From Bacteroidota bacterium (GTDB taxonomy: Bacteria; Bacteroidota; Bacteroidia; Bacteroidales; CG2-30-32-10), in the NCBI GenBank assembly GCA_013334735.1, contig JAAXXA010000049.1, forward strand, positions 1-11,040: 11,040 nt of DNA, written 5' to 3'. The notes under the pieces are model-generated. The model ran no database searches, was not told the DNA's origin, and worked only from the letters and a program-made list of their open reading frames with translations. Below, piece after piece: positions 1 through 7,386 of this stretch. Numbering within the stretch: the first letter of the stretch is position 1; each line of letters begins with the position of its first letter. The position numbers and the translations under genes are program-made.

Positions 1-1
1 T

Positions 2-91
2 GAATGGTTTGTATACCGGCTAACAAGTACATATATGGTAGTTTATCGTTATAATCCCGGTTTAGAATACTTAGAATTCGTTAAAGAATGA
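2..91 (+). CDS. C-terminal tail of an unidentified protein (5' end outside window)
   Basis: An open frame enters from the left edge and runs 29 codons to a TGA at 89-91. The visible residues include YMVVYRYNPGLEYLEFVKE. The strong terminator that begins 54 bases after the stop is consistent with a real gene end. The fragment is too short to assign to a family, and chance could produce an open frame of this length, so the call rests mainly on the downstream terminator and the plausible residue composition. Confidence 0.45.
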   Translation, partial: EWFVYRLTSTYMVVYRYNPGLEYLEFVKE

Positions 92-144
92 TGATTTAAT
101 ATGAATTGAATGAGTTGAAAATCCGTTTTAGTCATAATACCATT

Positions 145-175
145 GAATCCGCCAATAGGCGGATTCTGTTTTTTT
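145..175 (+). terminator. Rho-independent terminator
   Basis: A perfect 9-bp stem (GAATCCGCC at 145-153 pairing with GGCGGATTC at 158-166) has the loop AATA and is followed by TG and a run of seven T on the plus strand. It lies downstream of the partial gene ending at 91 and upstream of rfaE2, so it probably separates two transcripts. The core TCCGCC/GGCGGA recurs elsewhere in the window. Confidence 0.8.
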
Positions 176-214
176 ATAATAGCTCTCAAAATATCGATGA
201 ATTTTACTATAATT

Positions 215-220
215 GAGGAG
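215..220 (+). promoter_or_regulatory. Ribosome binding site that sets the rfaE2 start
   Basis: GAGGAG followed by seven A lies just before ATG 228. It is the clearest Shine-Dalgarno-like sequence I saw in the window; the lspA, radA and surface-protein starts lack a comparable one. It supports ATG 228 over the in-frame TTG at 213. Confidence 0.6.
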
Positions 221-227
221 AAAAAAA

Positions 228-737
228 ATGAATTCTTTTGATCTGATTAAATCTAAAATTTTTTATTTTAACAAAGAGGAAGATATGTCTAATTTTAAAC
301 GTATCCTTGCTTTTTGGGCATTTCGCGAATATAAAACAGTATTTACTAACGGATGTTTTGACATTCTTCATCCAGGTCATGTAGATTATCTTTCTAAAGC
401 AGCCGACCTTGGAAAAAAATTAATAGTGGGTTTAAATACCGACAGTTCTGTTAAAAATTTAAAAGGAGATAAGAGACCTGTTAATAATGAAAATGACAGA
501 GCTTTAATGCTTGCTTCTTTAAAATTTGTTGATGCAGTTATATTATTTAATGAAAATACTCCTTATGACCTGATTAAAATCATAAGCCCTAATATTTTGG
601 TAAAGGGAAGTGATTACAAACCGGAAGAAATTGCAGGTTATGATATTGTAAAAGACTTGGGAGGAGACATTATCACTATAGATTTAGTGGAAGGTTATTC
701 TACGACTTTGTTTATCGAAAAATTAAAAAAATTGTAA
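228..737 (+). CDS. rfaE2: D-glycero-beta-D-manno-heptose 1-phosphate adenylyltransferase
   Basis: The 169-aa protein matches the stand-alone nucleotidyltransferase half of HldE/RfaE. It transfers AMP from ATP to D-glycero-beta-D-manno-heptose 1-phosphate to give ADP-heptose, a cytoplasmic precursor for the LPS inner core. Family hallmarks are visible: FTNGCFDILHPGH (about residues 39-51) with the HxGH nucleotide-binding motif at 48-51, GLNTDSSV (68-75), KGDKRPVN, LVKGSDYKPE and the C-terminal GYSTT (157-161). There is no ribokinase-like kinase domain, so the heptose kinase must be encoded elsewhere. I chose ATG 228 because GAGGAG at 215-220 is a well-spaced Shine-Dalgarno; the in-frame TTG at 213 overlaps that site and would add only MRRKK. 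The gene appears monocistronic, with a terminator upstream and a 161-bp gap to radA. Confidence 0.93.
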   Translation: MNSFDLIKSKIFYFNKEEDMSNFKRILAFWAFREYKTVFTNGCFDILHPGHVDYLSKAADLGKKLIVGLNTDSSVKNLKGDKRPVNNENDRALMLASLKFVDAVILFNENTPYDLIKIISPNILVKGSDYKPEEIAGYDIVKDLGGDIITIDLVEGYSTTLFIEKLKKL

Positions 738-772
738 TTACACTATGCTTGAGACAAAATTTCGCATGATAG

Positions 773-830
773 TAAGTTGGCAGTCCGCCTATGGCGGAGC
801 AATAAACAGTCTGCAAAGATTGCCGACTTA
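773..830. repeat. Intergenic hairpin (REP-like palindromic element)
   Basis: The outer arms 773-784 (TAAGTTGGCAGT) and 819-830 (ATTGCCGACTTA) pair over 12 positions, two of them G-T, so the fold works best as RNA read from the plus strand. Nested near the left arm is a second stem, TCCGCC (784-789), loop TAT, GGCGGA (793-798). It fills the middle of the rfaE2-radA gap. There is no T-run after it, so it is not an obvious terminator. It shares the TCCGCC/GGCGGA core with the hairpins at 145-175 and 7480-7493. Confidence 0.6.
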
Positions 831-898
831 TAAATGCAGAAATTTATCCCTTTTTAGTATAATAAATAAACGATGAACAAATAAAAATACTCTAAAAA

Positions 899-2266
899 AT
901 GGCAAAACTCAAATCAACTTTTTTCTGCCAGAATTGTGGGGCGCAATCGCCAAAATGGATTGGTAAATGCCCATCGTGTAATGAATGGAATACTTATGTT
1001 GAAGAACTGATCCAAAAAACTTCAACATCTTCAATGTTGCAAAAGTTCTCTGCTAAACGAATAAATACTCCACAAAGAATAAATGAAATTACTTTTTCGG
1101 AAGATCAAAGAATTAATACATTTAATGACGAATTAAATCGTGTATTAGGAGGTGGTTTGGTACAAGGTTCTTTAGTTCTTATCGGAGGCGAACCGGGTAT
1201 CGGCAAATCCACTCTAATGCTTCAGGTAGCCTTAAAAATAAAAAATGCTAAAATTTTATATGTTTCTGGAGAAGAAAGCGAACAACAAATTCGTATGCGT
1301 GCTGAAAGAATTGGCATAATAAATACAAATTGTTACATATTGAATGAAACTTCCACTCAAAATATTTTTACACACATAGAATCACTTGCACCTGATATTG
1401 TAGTGATTGATTCAATCCAAACATTAAATACTGCAACAATTGAATCATCTGCAGGAAGTATTTCTCAAATAAGAGAATGTGCATCCGAAATGAACCGTTA
1501 TGCTAAAGAAACCAACACACCTGTTTTTCTTATTGGTCATATTACAAAAGACGGAAGTATTGCAGGACCAAAAGTACTTGAACACATGGTTGACACAGTG
1601 CTTCAGTTTGAAGGCGACAGAAATCACGGATATAGAATTTTAAGATCGGTAAAAAATCGTTTTGGCTCAACTTCCGAACTTGGAATTTACGAGATGCAAA
1701 ACTCAGGACTCAGAGAAGTTTCAAATCCTTCTGAAATTTTATTATCTCAACGCGATGAAAATCTTAGCGGTGTTGCTATTGCTTCTACGATAGAAGGGCT
1801 TCGTCCAATGCTTATCGAAACGCAAGCTCTTGTTAGCAGCGCGGCTTATGGTACACCTCAACGCTCAGCAACAGGTTTTGATTTACGCCGTTTGAGTATG
1901 TTACTTGCTGTTCTGGAAAAACGTTGCGGATTCAAACTCGGTGCAAAAGATGTTTTTTTAAATATTGCAGGTGGTATCAGGGTTGATGATCCTGCTATCG
2001 ACCTAGCAGTTGTTAGTGCCGTTCTTTCTTCCGGAGAAGATATTCCTATTGACACTAAAATATGTTTTGCAGCAGAAGTAGGCCTTTCAGGAGAAATTCG
2101 TCCGGTAAACCGCATTGATCAAAGAATAACCGAAGCAGAAAAATTAGGGTTTGAAAAAGTAATTATATCCAAATACAACCAAAAAGGTTTGGATCTTTCA
2201 AAAAGCAGTATTCAAATAATTTCGGTAAGGAAAATGGAAGAAGTGTTCAACCTGTTGTTTGGTTGA
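899..2266 (+). CDS. radA: DNA repair protein RadA (Sms), branch-migration ATPase
   Basis: The 455-aa protein has the complete RadA layout and typical length. An N-terminal C4 zinc finger uses Cys 10, 13, 24 and 27. A RecA-like ATPase core follows, with Walker A GGEPGIGKST (96-105), LYVSGEES (about 120-127) and Walker B IVVIDS (167-172). The RadA-specific KNRFG motif is at 252-256. The C-terminal Lon-protease-like domain (about 290-455) includes GAKDVFLNIAGG. In this family the protein processes recombination intermediates by promoting branch migration, in the cytoplasm at DNA. ATG 899 is the natural start because the zinc finger begins nine codons later; no clear Shine-Dalgarno precedes it. 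It is flanked by unrelated genes with gaps of 161 and 122 bp and is probably transcribed alone. No key residue is missing. Confidence 0.96.
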   Translation: MAKLKSTFFCQNCGAQSPKWIGKCPSCNEWNTYVEELIQKTSTSSMLQKFSAKRINTPQRINEITFSEDQRINTFNDELNRVLGGGLVQGSLVLIGGEPGIGKSTLMLQVALKIKNAKILYVSGEESEQQIRMRAERIGIINTNCYILNETSTQNIFTHIESLAPDIVVIDSIQTLNTATIESSAGSISQIRECASEMNRYAKETNTPVFLIGHITKDGSIAGPKVLEHMVDTVLQFEGDRNHGYRILRSVKNRFGSTSELGIYEMQNSGLREVSNPSEILLSQRDENLSGVAIASTIEGLRPMLIETQALVSSAAYGTPQRSATGFDLRRLSMLLAVLEKRCGFKLGAKDVFLNIAGGIRVDDPAIDLAVVSAVLSSGEDIPIDTKICFAAEVGLSGEIRPVNRIDQRITEAEKLGFEKVIISKYNQKGLDLSKSSIQIISVRKMEEVFNLLFG

Positions 2267-2388
2267 TAAACTTAAATTTCCCAAATATTGCTTCATTTCT
2301 ACACAATTAAGCAATTATTGCACTCCTTTTTCTTCGCTAAAACCATCAATTTTAAAAAATACTTATCTTCATCAAACAAACACATAAA

Positions 2389-2787
2389 ATGGAAAGAAAT
2401 TTAGTAATTGAATTTGTAAATTTTATCAATCAACATGATACAGAAGGAATATCAAAACTTATGTCGGAAGAACATGTTTTTACTGATTCTCAAGGAAACA
2501 TAATACAAGGCAGGGAAAATATGAAGAAGGCGTGGGAATTATATTTTGAATGGTTTCCCGATTATACTATCGAAATAACTGATGTAATTCAAGGCGAAAC
2601 TTGTGTAGCTGCATTTGGCTTTGCTAACGGCACATTCCACAATTTACATAACGAAAAAAACTTAAATCATTTCCATTTGCCTTCATCTTGGAAAATAGTT
2701 TTAGAGAATGATTTGGTTAAAAAATGGCAAGTTTTTTCAGATACTAAAATCCCTTTTGAAATAATGGAAAGAAATAAAACCTTGTAA
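2389..2787 (+). CDS. SnoaL-like / NTF2-fold family protein
   Basis: This 132-aa protein resembles SnoaL-like members of the NTF2 superfamily, small alpha+beta barrel proteins. The characteristic opening is visible: a first helix (VIEFVNFINQHD, about 6-17), then GISKLMSEEHVFTDSQG (20-36), the GRENMKKAW segment (41-49) and YFEWFPDYTIEI (52-63), followed by alternating strands. There is no signal peptide or membrane segment, so it is probably cytoplasmic. The fold serves enzymes (cyclases, isomerases, dehydratases) and non-enzymatic ligand binders alike, and neither sequence nor neighbours indicate a substrate. It stands alone: 122 bp after radA, convergent with ribE, and followed by a long repeat array. 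Family assignment is fairly secure; function is unknown. Confidence 0.78.
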   Translation: MERNLVIEFVNFINQHDTEGISKLMSEEHVFTDSQGNIIQGRENMKKAWELYFEWFPDYTIEITDVIQGETCVAAFGFANGTFHNLHNEKNLNHFHLPSSWKIVLENDLVKKWQVFSDTKIPFEIMERNKTL

Positions 2788-2791
2788 AAAA

Positions 2792-2947
2792 TGGTTATTT
2801 TGGTTATTGGTTATTGAGTTATTGGTTATTTGTTATTGGTTATTGGTTATTGGTTATTGGGTTATTGGTTATTGGTTATTGAGTTATTGGTTATTGAGTT
2901 ATTGGTTATTGAGTTATTGGTTATTGGGTTATTGGTTATTGGGTTTA
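2792..2947. repeat. Heptanucleotide tandem repeat array (TTATTGG)
   Basis: About 20 copies of a TTATT core occur with 7-bp (TTATTGG) or 8-bp (TTATTGAG, TTATTGGG) spacing. From 2884 to 2943 the array settles into four 15-bp units made of one 7-mer plus one 8-mer. It starts five bases after the stop of the SnoaL-like gene and lies between convergent genes. Stops occur in all frames, so it does not encode protein. No cytosine occurs on the plus strand from 2782 to 2954. Confidence 0.92.
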
Positions 2948-2994
2948 TTTTTTTCTTTTTGACAGAAATATAAGTTGGAGAATGATTTGGAATC

Positions 2995-3029
2995 AGCCAC
3001 AAGCCACAAGTTACAAGCTACAAGCAGCG
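2995..3029. repeat. Heptanucleotide tandem repeat (AGCCACA type)
   Basis: Five consecutive 7-bp units read AGCCACA, AGCCACA, AGTTACA, AGCTACA and AGCAGCG. It lies 47 bp beyond the larger TTATTGG array and 19 bp from the ribE stop, in the same convergent intergenic gap. The unit sequence is unrelated to the neighbouring array, but the period is the same. Confidence 0.8.
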
Positions 3030-3048
3030 ACTAAAAACCAAAACCTCT

Positions 3049-3657
3049 TTACCTTTTTTTGATGCCGTATAAGTCTAAAAGTTTTGCCACATACTTGCCA
3101 ATAATATCAAATTCAATATTTACAATTGTTCCTTTTTTAAAACTATGAAAATTTGTAACTTCATAAGTAAATGGAATAATTGCAACTGAAAAAGTTTTGT
3201 CAGTTGAGTCAACAACAGTAAGACTAACACCATTAATTGATACAGAGCCTTTTTCAACAGTAATATTTCCTTTTTTAGGGTCGTATTTGAATGTAAACAA
3301 CCAGCTGCCGTTTGTTTCTTCAACATTGATACATTTAGCTGTTTGGTCAACATGCCCCTGAACTATATGACCATCGATGCGACCTTCCATTTTCATACTT
3401 CGTTCGAGATTTATTTCATAACCCGGTTTCCATGTACCAAGATTTGTTTTTTTCAGAGTTTCATCAACAGCAGTAACAACATACTGTTTCTTATCAGGAA
3501 ATATTTTCACTACAGTAAGGCAAACGCCATCATGACACATACTTTGATCTATTTTAAGATCTTTAGCAAAAGCTGCTCCTACAGTGAAATGAATATTTCC
3601 TTTATCTTTTTTTACGTTAACAACTTTTCCCGTTGTTTCTACTATACCTGTAAACAT
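3049..3657 (-). CDS. ribE: Riboflavin synthase, alpha subunit
   Basis: The 202-aa protein is a complete riboflavin synthase, which dismutates two molecules of 6,7-dimethyl-8-ribityllumazine into riboflavin and 5-amino-6-ribitylaminouracil in the cytoplasm. It begins with the diagnostic MFTGIVE and has two tandem lumazine-binding domains, roughly 1-97 and 98-195. Each carries its NGV(C/S)LTVV-type motif: HDGVCLTVV (42-50) and INGVSLTVVD (141-150). The family signature GHIVQGHVD is at 96-104. No other riboflavin gene is visible, so the pathway is not clustered here. The surface-protein gene upstream reads the same way, but the 113-bp gap is filled with repeats, so cotranscription is uncertain. 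No FMN riboswitch is apparent in that gap. Confidence 0.96.
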   Translation of the reverse strand: MFTGIVETTGKVVNVKKDKGNIHFTVGAAFAKDLKIDQSMCHDGVCLTVVKIFPDKKQYVVTAVDETLKKTNLGTWKPGYEINLERSMKMEGRIDGHIVQGHVDQTAKCINVEETNGSWLFTFKYDPKKGNITVEKGSVSINGVSLTVVDSTDKTFSVAIIPFTYEVTNFHSFKKGTIVNIEFDIIGKYVAKLLDLYGIKKR

Positions 3658-3662
3658 AAAAT

Positions 3663-3697
3663 TTAATGGTTAATTATTAATGGATAATTATTAATGC
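3663..3697. repeat. Heptanucleotide tandem repeat (TTAATGG/TTAATTA type)
   Basis: Five consecutive 7-bp units read TTAATGG, TTAATTA, TTAATGG, ATAATTA and TTAATGC, which can also be read as a 14-bp repeat. It begins five bases upstream of the ribE start codon and therefore occupies the ribE leader region on the minus strand. Confidence 0.7.
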
Positions 3698-3750
3698 ATG
3701 AGTATTTATATGCCTGCAGCAGACAGGCTGATTCTTTAGCCATTTCTTAT

Positions 3751-3778
3751 AACTTTTAGTTTTTCACTTTTCACTTAT
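3751..3778. repeat. Short heptanucleotide repeat overlapping a stop codon
   Basis: Four imperfect 7-bp units on the plus strand read AACTTTT, AGTTTTT, CACTTTT and CACTTAT. On the minus strand they read ATAAGTG, AAAAGTG, AAAAACT and AAAAGTT. The TGA stop of the 861-aa gene (3771-3773) lies inside the array, so the last codons of that gene are part of the repeat. Unit agreement is lower than in the other arrays. Confidence 0.55.
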
Positions 3779-6356
3779 TTCTATATAAGTGAATACTTCC
3801 GTTAATAGTGCGTTTTTTCAAACCTGCAAGCCTGATTTCATAAACATCACAAACATAAAAATACACACCATCGCTGCAATCTAAATTTGAAAATTTATCT
3901 TTTCCATTCCAATTAATATCAGGATTTTCGGTAGTATATACTATCTGTCCCCAACGATTGAAAATCTGAAGATAAATTTTTTCAACAAAATGATATGGAA
4001 AAGGAATAAAGTAATCGTTTACACCATCCCCATTTGGCGTAAAAACATTGGGAAGCTTGTATATATCACAACTATCAATATCCAAACATACAGTATTGCC
4101 GGCAATACTTTCATTCAAAAAAGAATCAACAGCTGTAACATAATAACAACCGGCAATAGACATAATATTTTGGTGAAGAAAAGCCGTGTCATTTTCTGCA
4201 TTTATTGATTTAATTAATTCCACTCCGTTTCCTTCGACAGGAGAATAATAAATATTATAGCTGATAATATCATTTGCACAAGAATCATTTTTATTACTCC
4301 ATACAAGTAAATTTTCAATTTTTTCGCAGTCGGGAATAACAAAAAGATGTGGAGGACAAGGTGGTGTTTGATCTATAGGAGAGCCACAAGTTTCCTGCGA
4401 ATAATTAATAATAGGATCGATAAGCCCCGGAGCAAAGTAGTTACCTATACTTTTTATTTTATAACAATAATTTGTTCCGTTAGCTAGATTTTTATCCGTA
4501 TATTCTGACGTATAGGAATATCCTATTGAATCGAAAACCAAGGTTGAAAAATTTTGTCTGTACACAATAAAAGTATCGTTAATCCAAGGAACAACAGGCA
4601 AAAATTTAAGTAATAATTGGTTGTCAGAAGGAGTAAGAGTAAGGAAAATTGAAGAAGCTTTTTGAGTGAACCCTATCAGATAACGGTTATTATAAGTATT
4701 ATTCCATAGTTCGATCCGGTATGACCATGGTGTTGCGACAGTATTAATTAATGTATCAACAAAAGTTGTATCATTTAAACCTTCGAGTGAATCAATTAGA
4801 ACCAGATTATTACCTAAAAAGTCAGGAGAACGATAAATAAAATATTTAAATGGTCCGGGTATTTGGATTGTATCTAAAACTGTAGGTTTCGACCATGCAA
4901 TAAAAACAGAACCATTAATCGCATCGGTATTATTTATACTTACGTTGGTAATAATAGGGATGTTTTTAATAAGAGTAGTGCAAGTTTCGTTTGAGGCATA
5001 ACTTTCGGCACCATCACTAAAATATGCTATTATCATATAACAATAGTCAATACCATGCACTAAACCGATACCGTTGTTGGTGTCAGTAAAAGAAGTACTT
5101 GATACTCCGCCAACATTTGCAATTTGAACATATCCTGTATATGCAGGCACACCCGTAACACAATTTTCTGACACATATCCATAGAAACCGTTACGCCTGT
5201 ATATTTTATAACCAATAGCATTTTGACAAGGGCTTTGATTCCATGTAAGCTGAATATTATTTCCAACTGGAGTAGCTATAAGATTTTCAGGAGCGGGAGC
5301 AATAATTGTTATTTGAACGGACTCAATATCAATTAGATGAACAGGGGTTCCATTATCCATTGCCCTAAAAGTCATTTGATAGGGTTGTTGCTTTACATGA
5401 TCGCAGTTAGTTTGCCATGAAAAAATTGATGATACAGAGTCTAAATGTGAAGCCGACTGAAAAGAAGCAGGGTTGTTTGTTAGGAGTAAAGGACCTCCGG
5501 TAGCCGTAAGTGTTACAACATCGCCAATATCAGGATCTTTCGCTTTTACAGTAAATTTTAATAGTGTTCCTGCAAGTACGCATGTGTCATTAATTTCATC
5601 AATTACAGGAGGGTGATTATTGCATGTTGTTATACTAATTTGCATGTCTCTGGTAATACTTCCAATAAGTTGCCCATGCCTCCACTCCTGAATAAGAATA
5701 GCGACATTGTATTCTCCAATAATAGTGGGGCTATCCCAAAGCAAATCTCCGGTAATTGGGTTAATACTTAAAGAATTGCTTGCAAAGGGAAAAGAATATA
5801 ATGGTATATCAAGCCCACCTTCACCTTTGCAATTAATTAGTTTGTACGAAATACTGTCACTATTAATATCATAAGCCCCGGGATTATGTATAAAAGGTAC
5901 ACCTACACAACCATTATCAATAGGTGGATTTAGTAATACAGGAGAGCTATTTGTTCCCAGAAATGGATTAATAACAAGTATAGTTTGAATATAAAACGGA
6001 ACATTTACAGATTCAGGAATATTAAGAATACCGCCATTTCTATTTGGATCCTCCAATGATATTACGTAAGTATCGGGTCCAGGATAAGTATGTTCCCCTT
6101 CATAAGTATTACGGCTAATTTCATCAGGCATATTAATTTTTTCGTTTCTATTTATTGTCGAAGTAGTTCCATCTCCCCACGAAATATCATAACTGGGTCT
6201 GTCGGCAGGGCTTGGTGTGAAAGTATATGTTACAATTGTAATTTTATAAGTTAAACCACTCTTATATTCATAAGTAATTTCCCCTGCTCTCATGTGTGTT
6301 GCGAAAGCAATTTTTGCAAATAGAAACAGGATAATTATTGGGAAAAAATTTTTCAT
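3771..6356 (-). CDS. Large secreted or cell-surface protein with T9SS type B sorting domain
   Basis: This 861-aa protein is likely exported by Sec and then by the type IX secretion system. Residues 1-19 form a signal peptide with a hydrophobic core (IIILFLFAKIAFA) and likely cleavage near AFA|THM. The mature protein opens with HMRAGEITYEY, a start I associate with CHU_C-type surface proteins, and a PKD-like segment containing ISWGDGTTS (58-66). Two Ig- or cadherin-like repeats span about 135-245 and 248-352. Three or four fibronectin type III-like modules follow (about 354-463, 466-572, 573-660, 664-760), with recurring YKIYRR, YFIYRS and YNIYYS strands. The C-terminus (768-861) is a CHU_C/TIGR04131-like domain: LPNVFTPNGDGVND, IFNRWGQIVY, WNGKD and a closing GSIHLYR strand. 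I see no catalytic domain, which points to adhesion, matrix or structural use. Several cysteines may form disulfides. No clear Shine-Dalgarno precedes ATG 6356. Confidence 0.9.
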   Translation of the reverse strand: MKNFFPIIILFLFAKIAFATHMRAGEITYEYKSGLTYKITIVTYTFTPSPADRPSYDISWGDGTTSTINRNEKINMPDEISRNTYEGEHTYPGPDTYVISLEDPNRNGGILNIPESVNVPFYIQTILVINPFLGTNSSPVLLNPPIDNGCVGVPFIHNPGAYDINSDSISYKLINCKGEGGLDIPLYSFPFASNSLSINPITGDLLWDSPTIIGEYNVAILIQEWRHGQLIGSITRDMQISITTCNNHPPVIDEINDTCVLAGTLLKFTVKAKDPDIGDVVTLTATGGPLLLTNNPASFQSASHLDSVSSIFSWQTNCDHVKQQPYQMTFRAMDNGTPVHLIDIESVQITIIAPAPENLIATPVGNNIQLTWNQSPCQNAIGYKIYRRNGFYGYVSENCVTGVPAYTGYVQIANVGGVSSTSFTDTNNGIGLVHGIDYCYMIIAYFSDGAESYASNETCTTLIKNIPIITNVSINNTDAINGSVFIAWSKPTVLDTIQIPGPFKYFIYRSPDFLGNNLVLIDSLEGLNDTTFVDTLINTVATPWSYRIELWNNTYNNRYLIGFTQKASSIFLTLTPSDNQLLLKFLPVVPWINDTFIVYRQNFSTLVFDSIGYSYTSEYTDKNLANGTNYCYKIKSIGNYFAPGLIDPIINYSQETCGSPIDQTPPCPPHLFVIPDCEKIENLLVWSNKNDSCANDIISYNIYYSPVEGNGVELIKSINAENDTAFLHQNIMSIAGCYYVTAVDSFLNESIAGNTVCLDIDSCDIYKLPNVFTPNGDGVNDYFIPFPYHFVEKIYLQIFNRWGQIVYTTENPDINWNGKDKFSNLDCSDGVYFYVCDVYEIRLAGLKKRTINGSIHLYRNK

Positions 6357-6767
6357 TAAACTCTTATGAAAGGAAATACTAAATTATTAAAAATATTTAT
6401 ATCAAAAATTGTTTTAACATAAAATTTTAAATTATATTATACGATTTCTAACTTAGATAAAATAAAAATATAGCGGATAATTTGACCATAGGTATTCATA
6501 GTCCCTGTTATAAGCCAAATATGATGTGGAATTTAGACTCACATTTGTTTTAATTCAACAAAATAGTGTTTAACAATTCGTTAATGAAAGTCAGACTTCA
6601 AAGTTGATAATTGATAAACTAATTATTTGAAATTATTATAGACATTGGTATAAATCAGTCTGACAATAATTTGTAAAAAAATATTGCAAAAGGCAATCTT
6701 GAAAAGAAACAAAGCATCTCTAAATTAAAACATAATGATAGCTTTATTTTGATATTACAGTAAAATA
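6357..6767. other. 411-bp intergenic stretch, no gene seen
   Basis: It is very AT-rich, lies between two leftward genes, and should contain the promoter of the 861-aa surface protein gene. I searched the minus strand for a TAnnTTTG element and found no exact match. No tRNA-like fold, sizeable ORF or tandem repeat is evident. The only symmetry noted is a distant 8-bp inverted repeat (6590-6597 with 6657-6664), which could be chance. Confidence 0.5.
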
Positions 6768-7085
6768 TTAATTTTTACCTAAACCCATATCCTGCTCAAT
6801 GGTTTTTTCAAGTAAATGAAATTTATCTAAAGCAGAATCACCTTTTCTTTTATCAAATTCATCCATGAAAAGATTGTAAATTTCTTTGTATTCTGATTTG
6901 GAAACAGGAATTTTAATTTCTAAATATTTAATATATTTCTCTTCCCCTCCAACCAGTTCGATTATATGTTCTTTATAACCAATAGCTATTTTTTCGTGAG
7001 ATTTTGAAAATTTAGCATCCAAAACAGAATCTTTTAATTCTATAAGATTTTTGGTCATCCTTATAGCTTTGTCTTTTTCAATCAT
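6768..7085 (-). CDS. Hypothetical protein, 105 aa, charged and helical
   Basis: I do not recognise this protein. It is rich in Lys, Glu and Asp, contains no Cys or Trp, and has no signal peptide or membrane segment, so it is probably soluble and cytoplasmic. The sequence suggests mostly helices: about 1-28, 30-47, 63-80 and 84-100, with a short strand-like LEIKIPVS near 55-62 and a GGEEK turn near 46-50. It stands alone between non-coding stretches of 411 and 420 bp, with no operon partner to suggest a role. Protein-like composition and a possible Bacteroidota promoter element about 87 bp upstream favour a real gene. It may be lineage-restricted. Confidence 0.6.
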   Translation of the reverse strand: MIEKDKAIRMTKNLIELKDSVLDAKFSKSHEKIAIGYKEHIIELVGGEEKYIKYLEIKIPVSKSEYKEIYNLFMDEFDKRKGDSALDKFHLLEKTIEQDMGLGKN

Positions 7086-7171
7086 GTTCTAAATTTTAAT
7101 ATTAAAATATTAGTTAACTATTTTGATTTTTACTTATTAAATTATAGCAAAATTAATATAAACCTTACAAA

Positions 7172-7179
7172 CAAAGGTA
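7172..7179 (-). promoter_or_regulatory. Possible Bacteroidota -7 element for the 105-aa gene
   Basis: On the minus strand the bases read TACCTTTG, an exact match to the TAnnTTTG consensus used by the Bacteroidota primary sigma factor. It would place a transcript start roughly 80 bases before ATG 7085. No TTG or TTTG -33 element is found at the usual spacing, so this is a half-match only. Confidence 0.3.
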
Positions 7180-7386
7180 ATAATTGATGCACTATTTTTA
7201 AAAAAATAGATTGTTTCAATAAAAAAACACTTAAAAGAATAAATGAAAGGTATATAATAAGAAAAGTAGGAGTTTTTATCTTTTTGTAAAAACTCAAATT
7301 TAAAATTTAAGTTTTTTGGAGAAAAGGAATTGTAAGGAAAGGCAAAATTTAAGATGTAGATTCAATGGAGTTTAATTAAGGTATTA

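Noticed and set aside
1445..2115. Open frames on the minus strand inside radA
   Set aside because: They lie opposite a complete, well-conserved radA and show no recognisable domain or start signal; they are shadows of the real gene.
2287..2331. Possible terminator after radA (ATTGCTT pairing with AAGCAAT, T-run further on)
   Set aside because: The stem is 7 AT-rich pairs with a 15-base loop, and the T-run is about 10 bases from the stem, so the geometry does not fit a rho-independent terminator.
2792..3029. CRISPR array between the SnoaL-like gene and ribE
   Set aside because: The units are contiguous 7-15 bp repeats with no unique spacers, and there are no cas genes nearby.
3712..3728. Small hairpin GCCTG/CAGGC between the surface-protein gene and ribE
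   Set aside because: The stem is only 5 bp with no T-run on the minus strand. It may be a relic of a dispersed palindrome but is too weak to list as a feature.
6590..6664. Inverted repeat GTCAGACT / AGTCTGAC in the 411-bp gap
   Set aside because: The 8-bp arms are 59 bases apart in AT-rich sequence and could be chance; no flanking element or gene supports a function.
7270..7295. Hairpin GAGTTTTTA/TAAAAACTC as terminator of ileS-dksA-lspA
   Set aside because: The stem is almost all A-T, lies about 210 bp past lspA and lacks a clean T-run on the minus strand. It is mentioned only in the intergenic entry.
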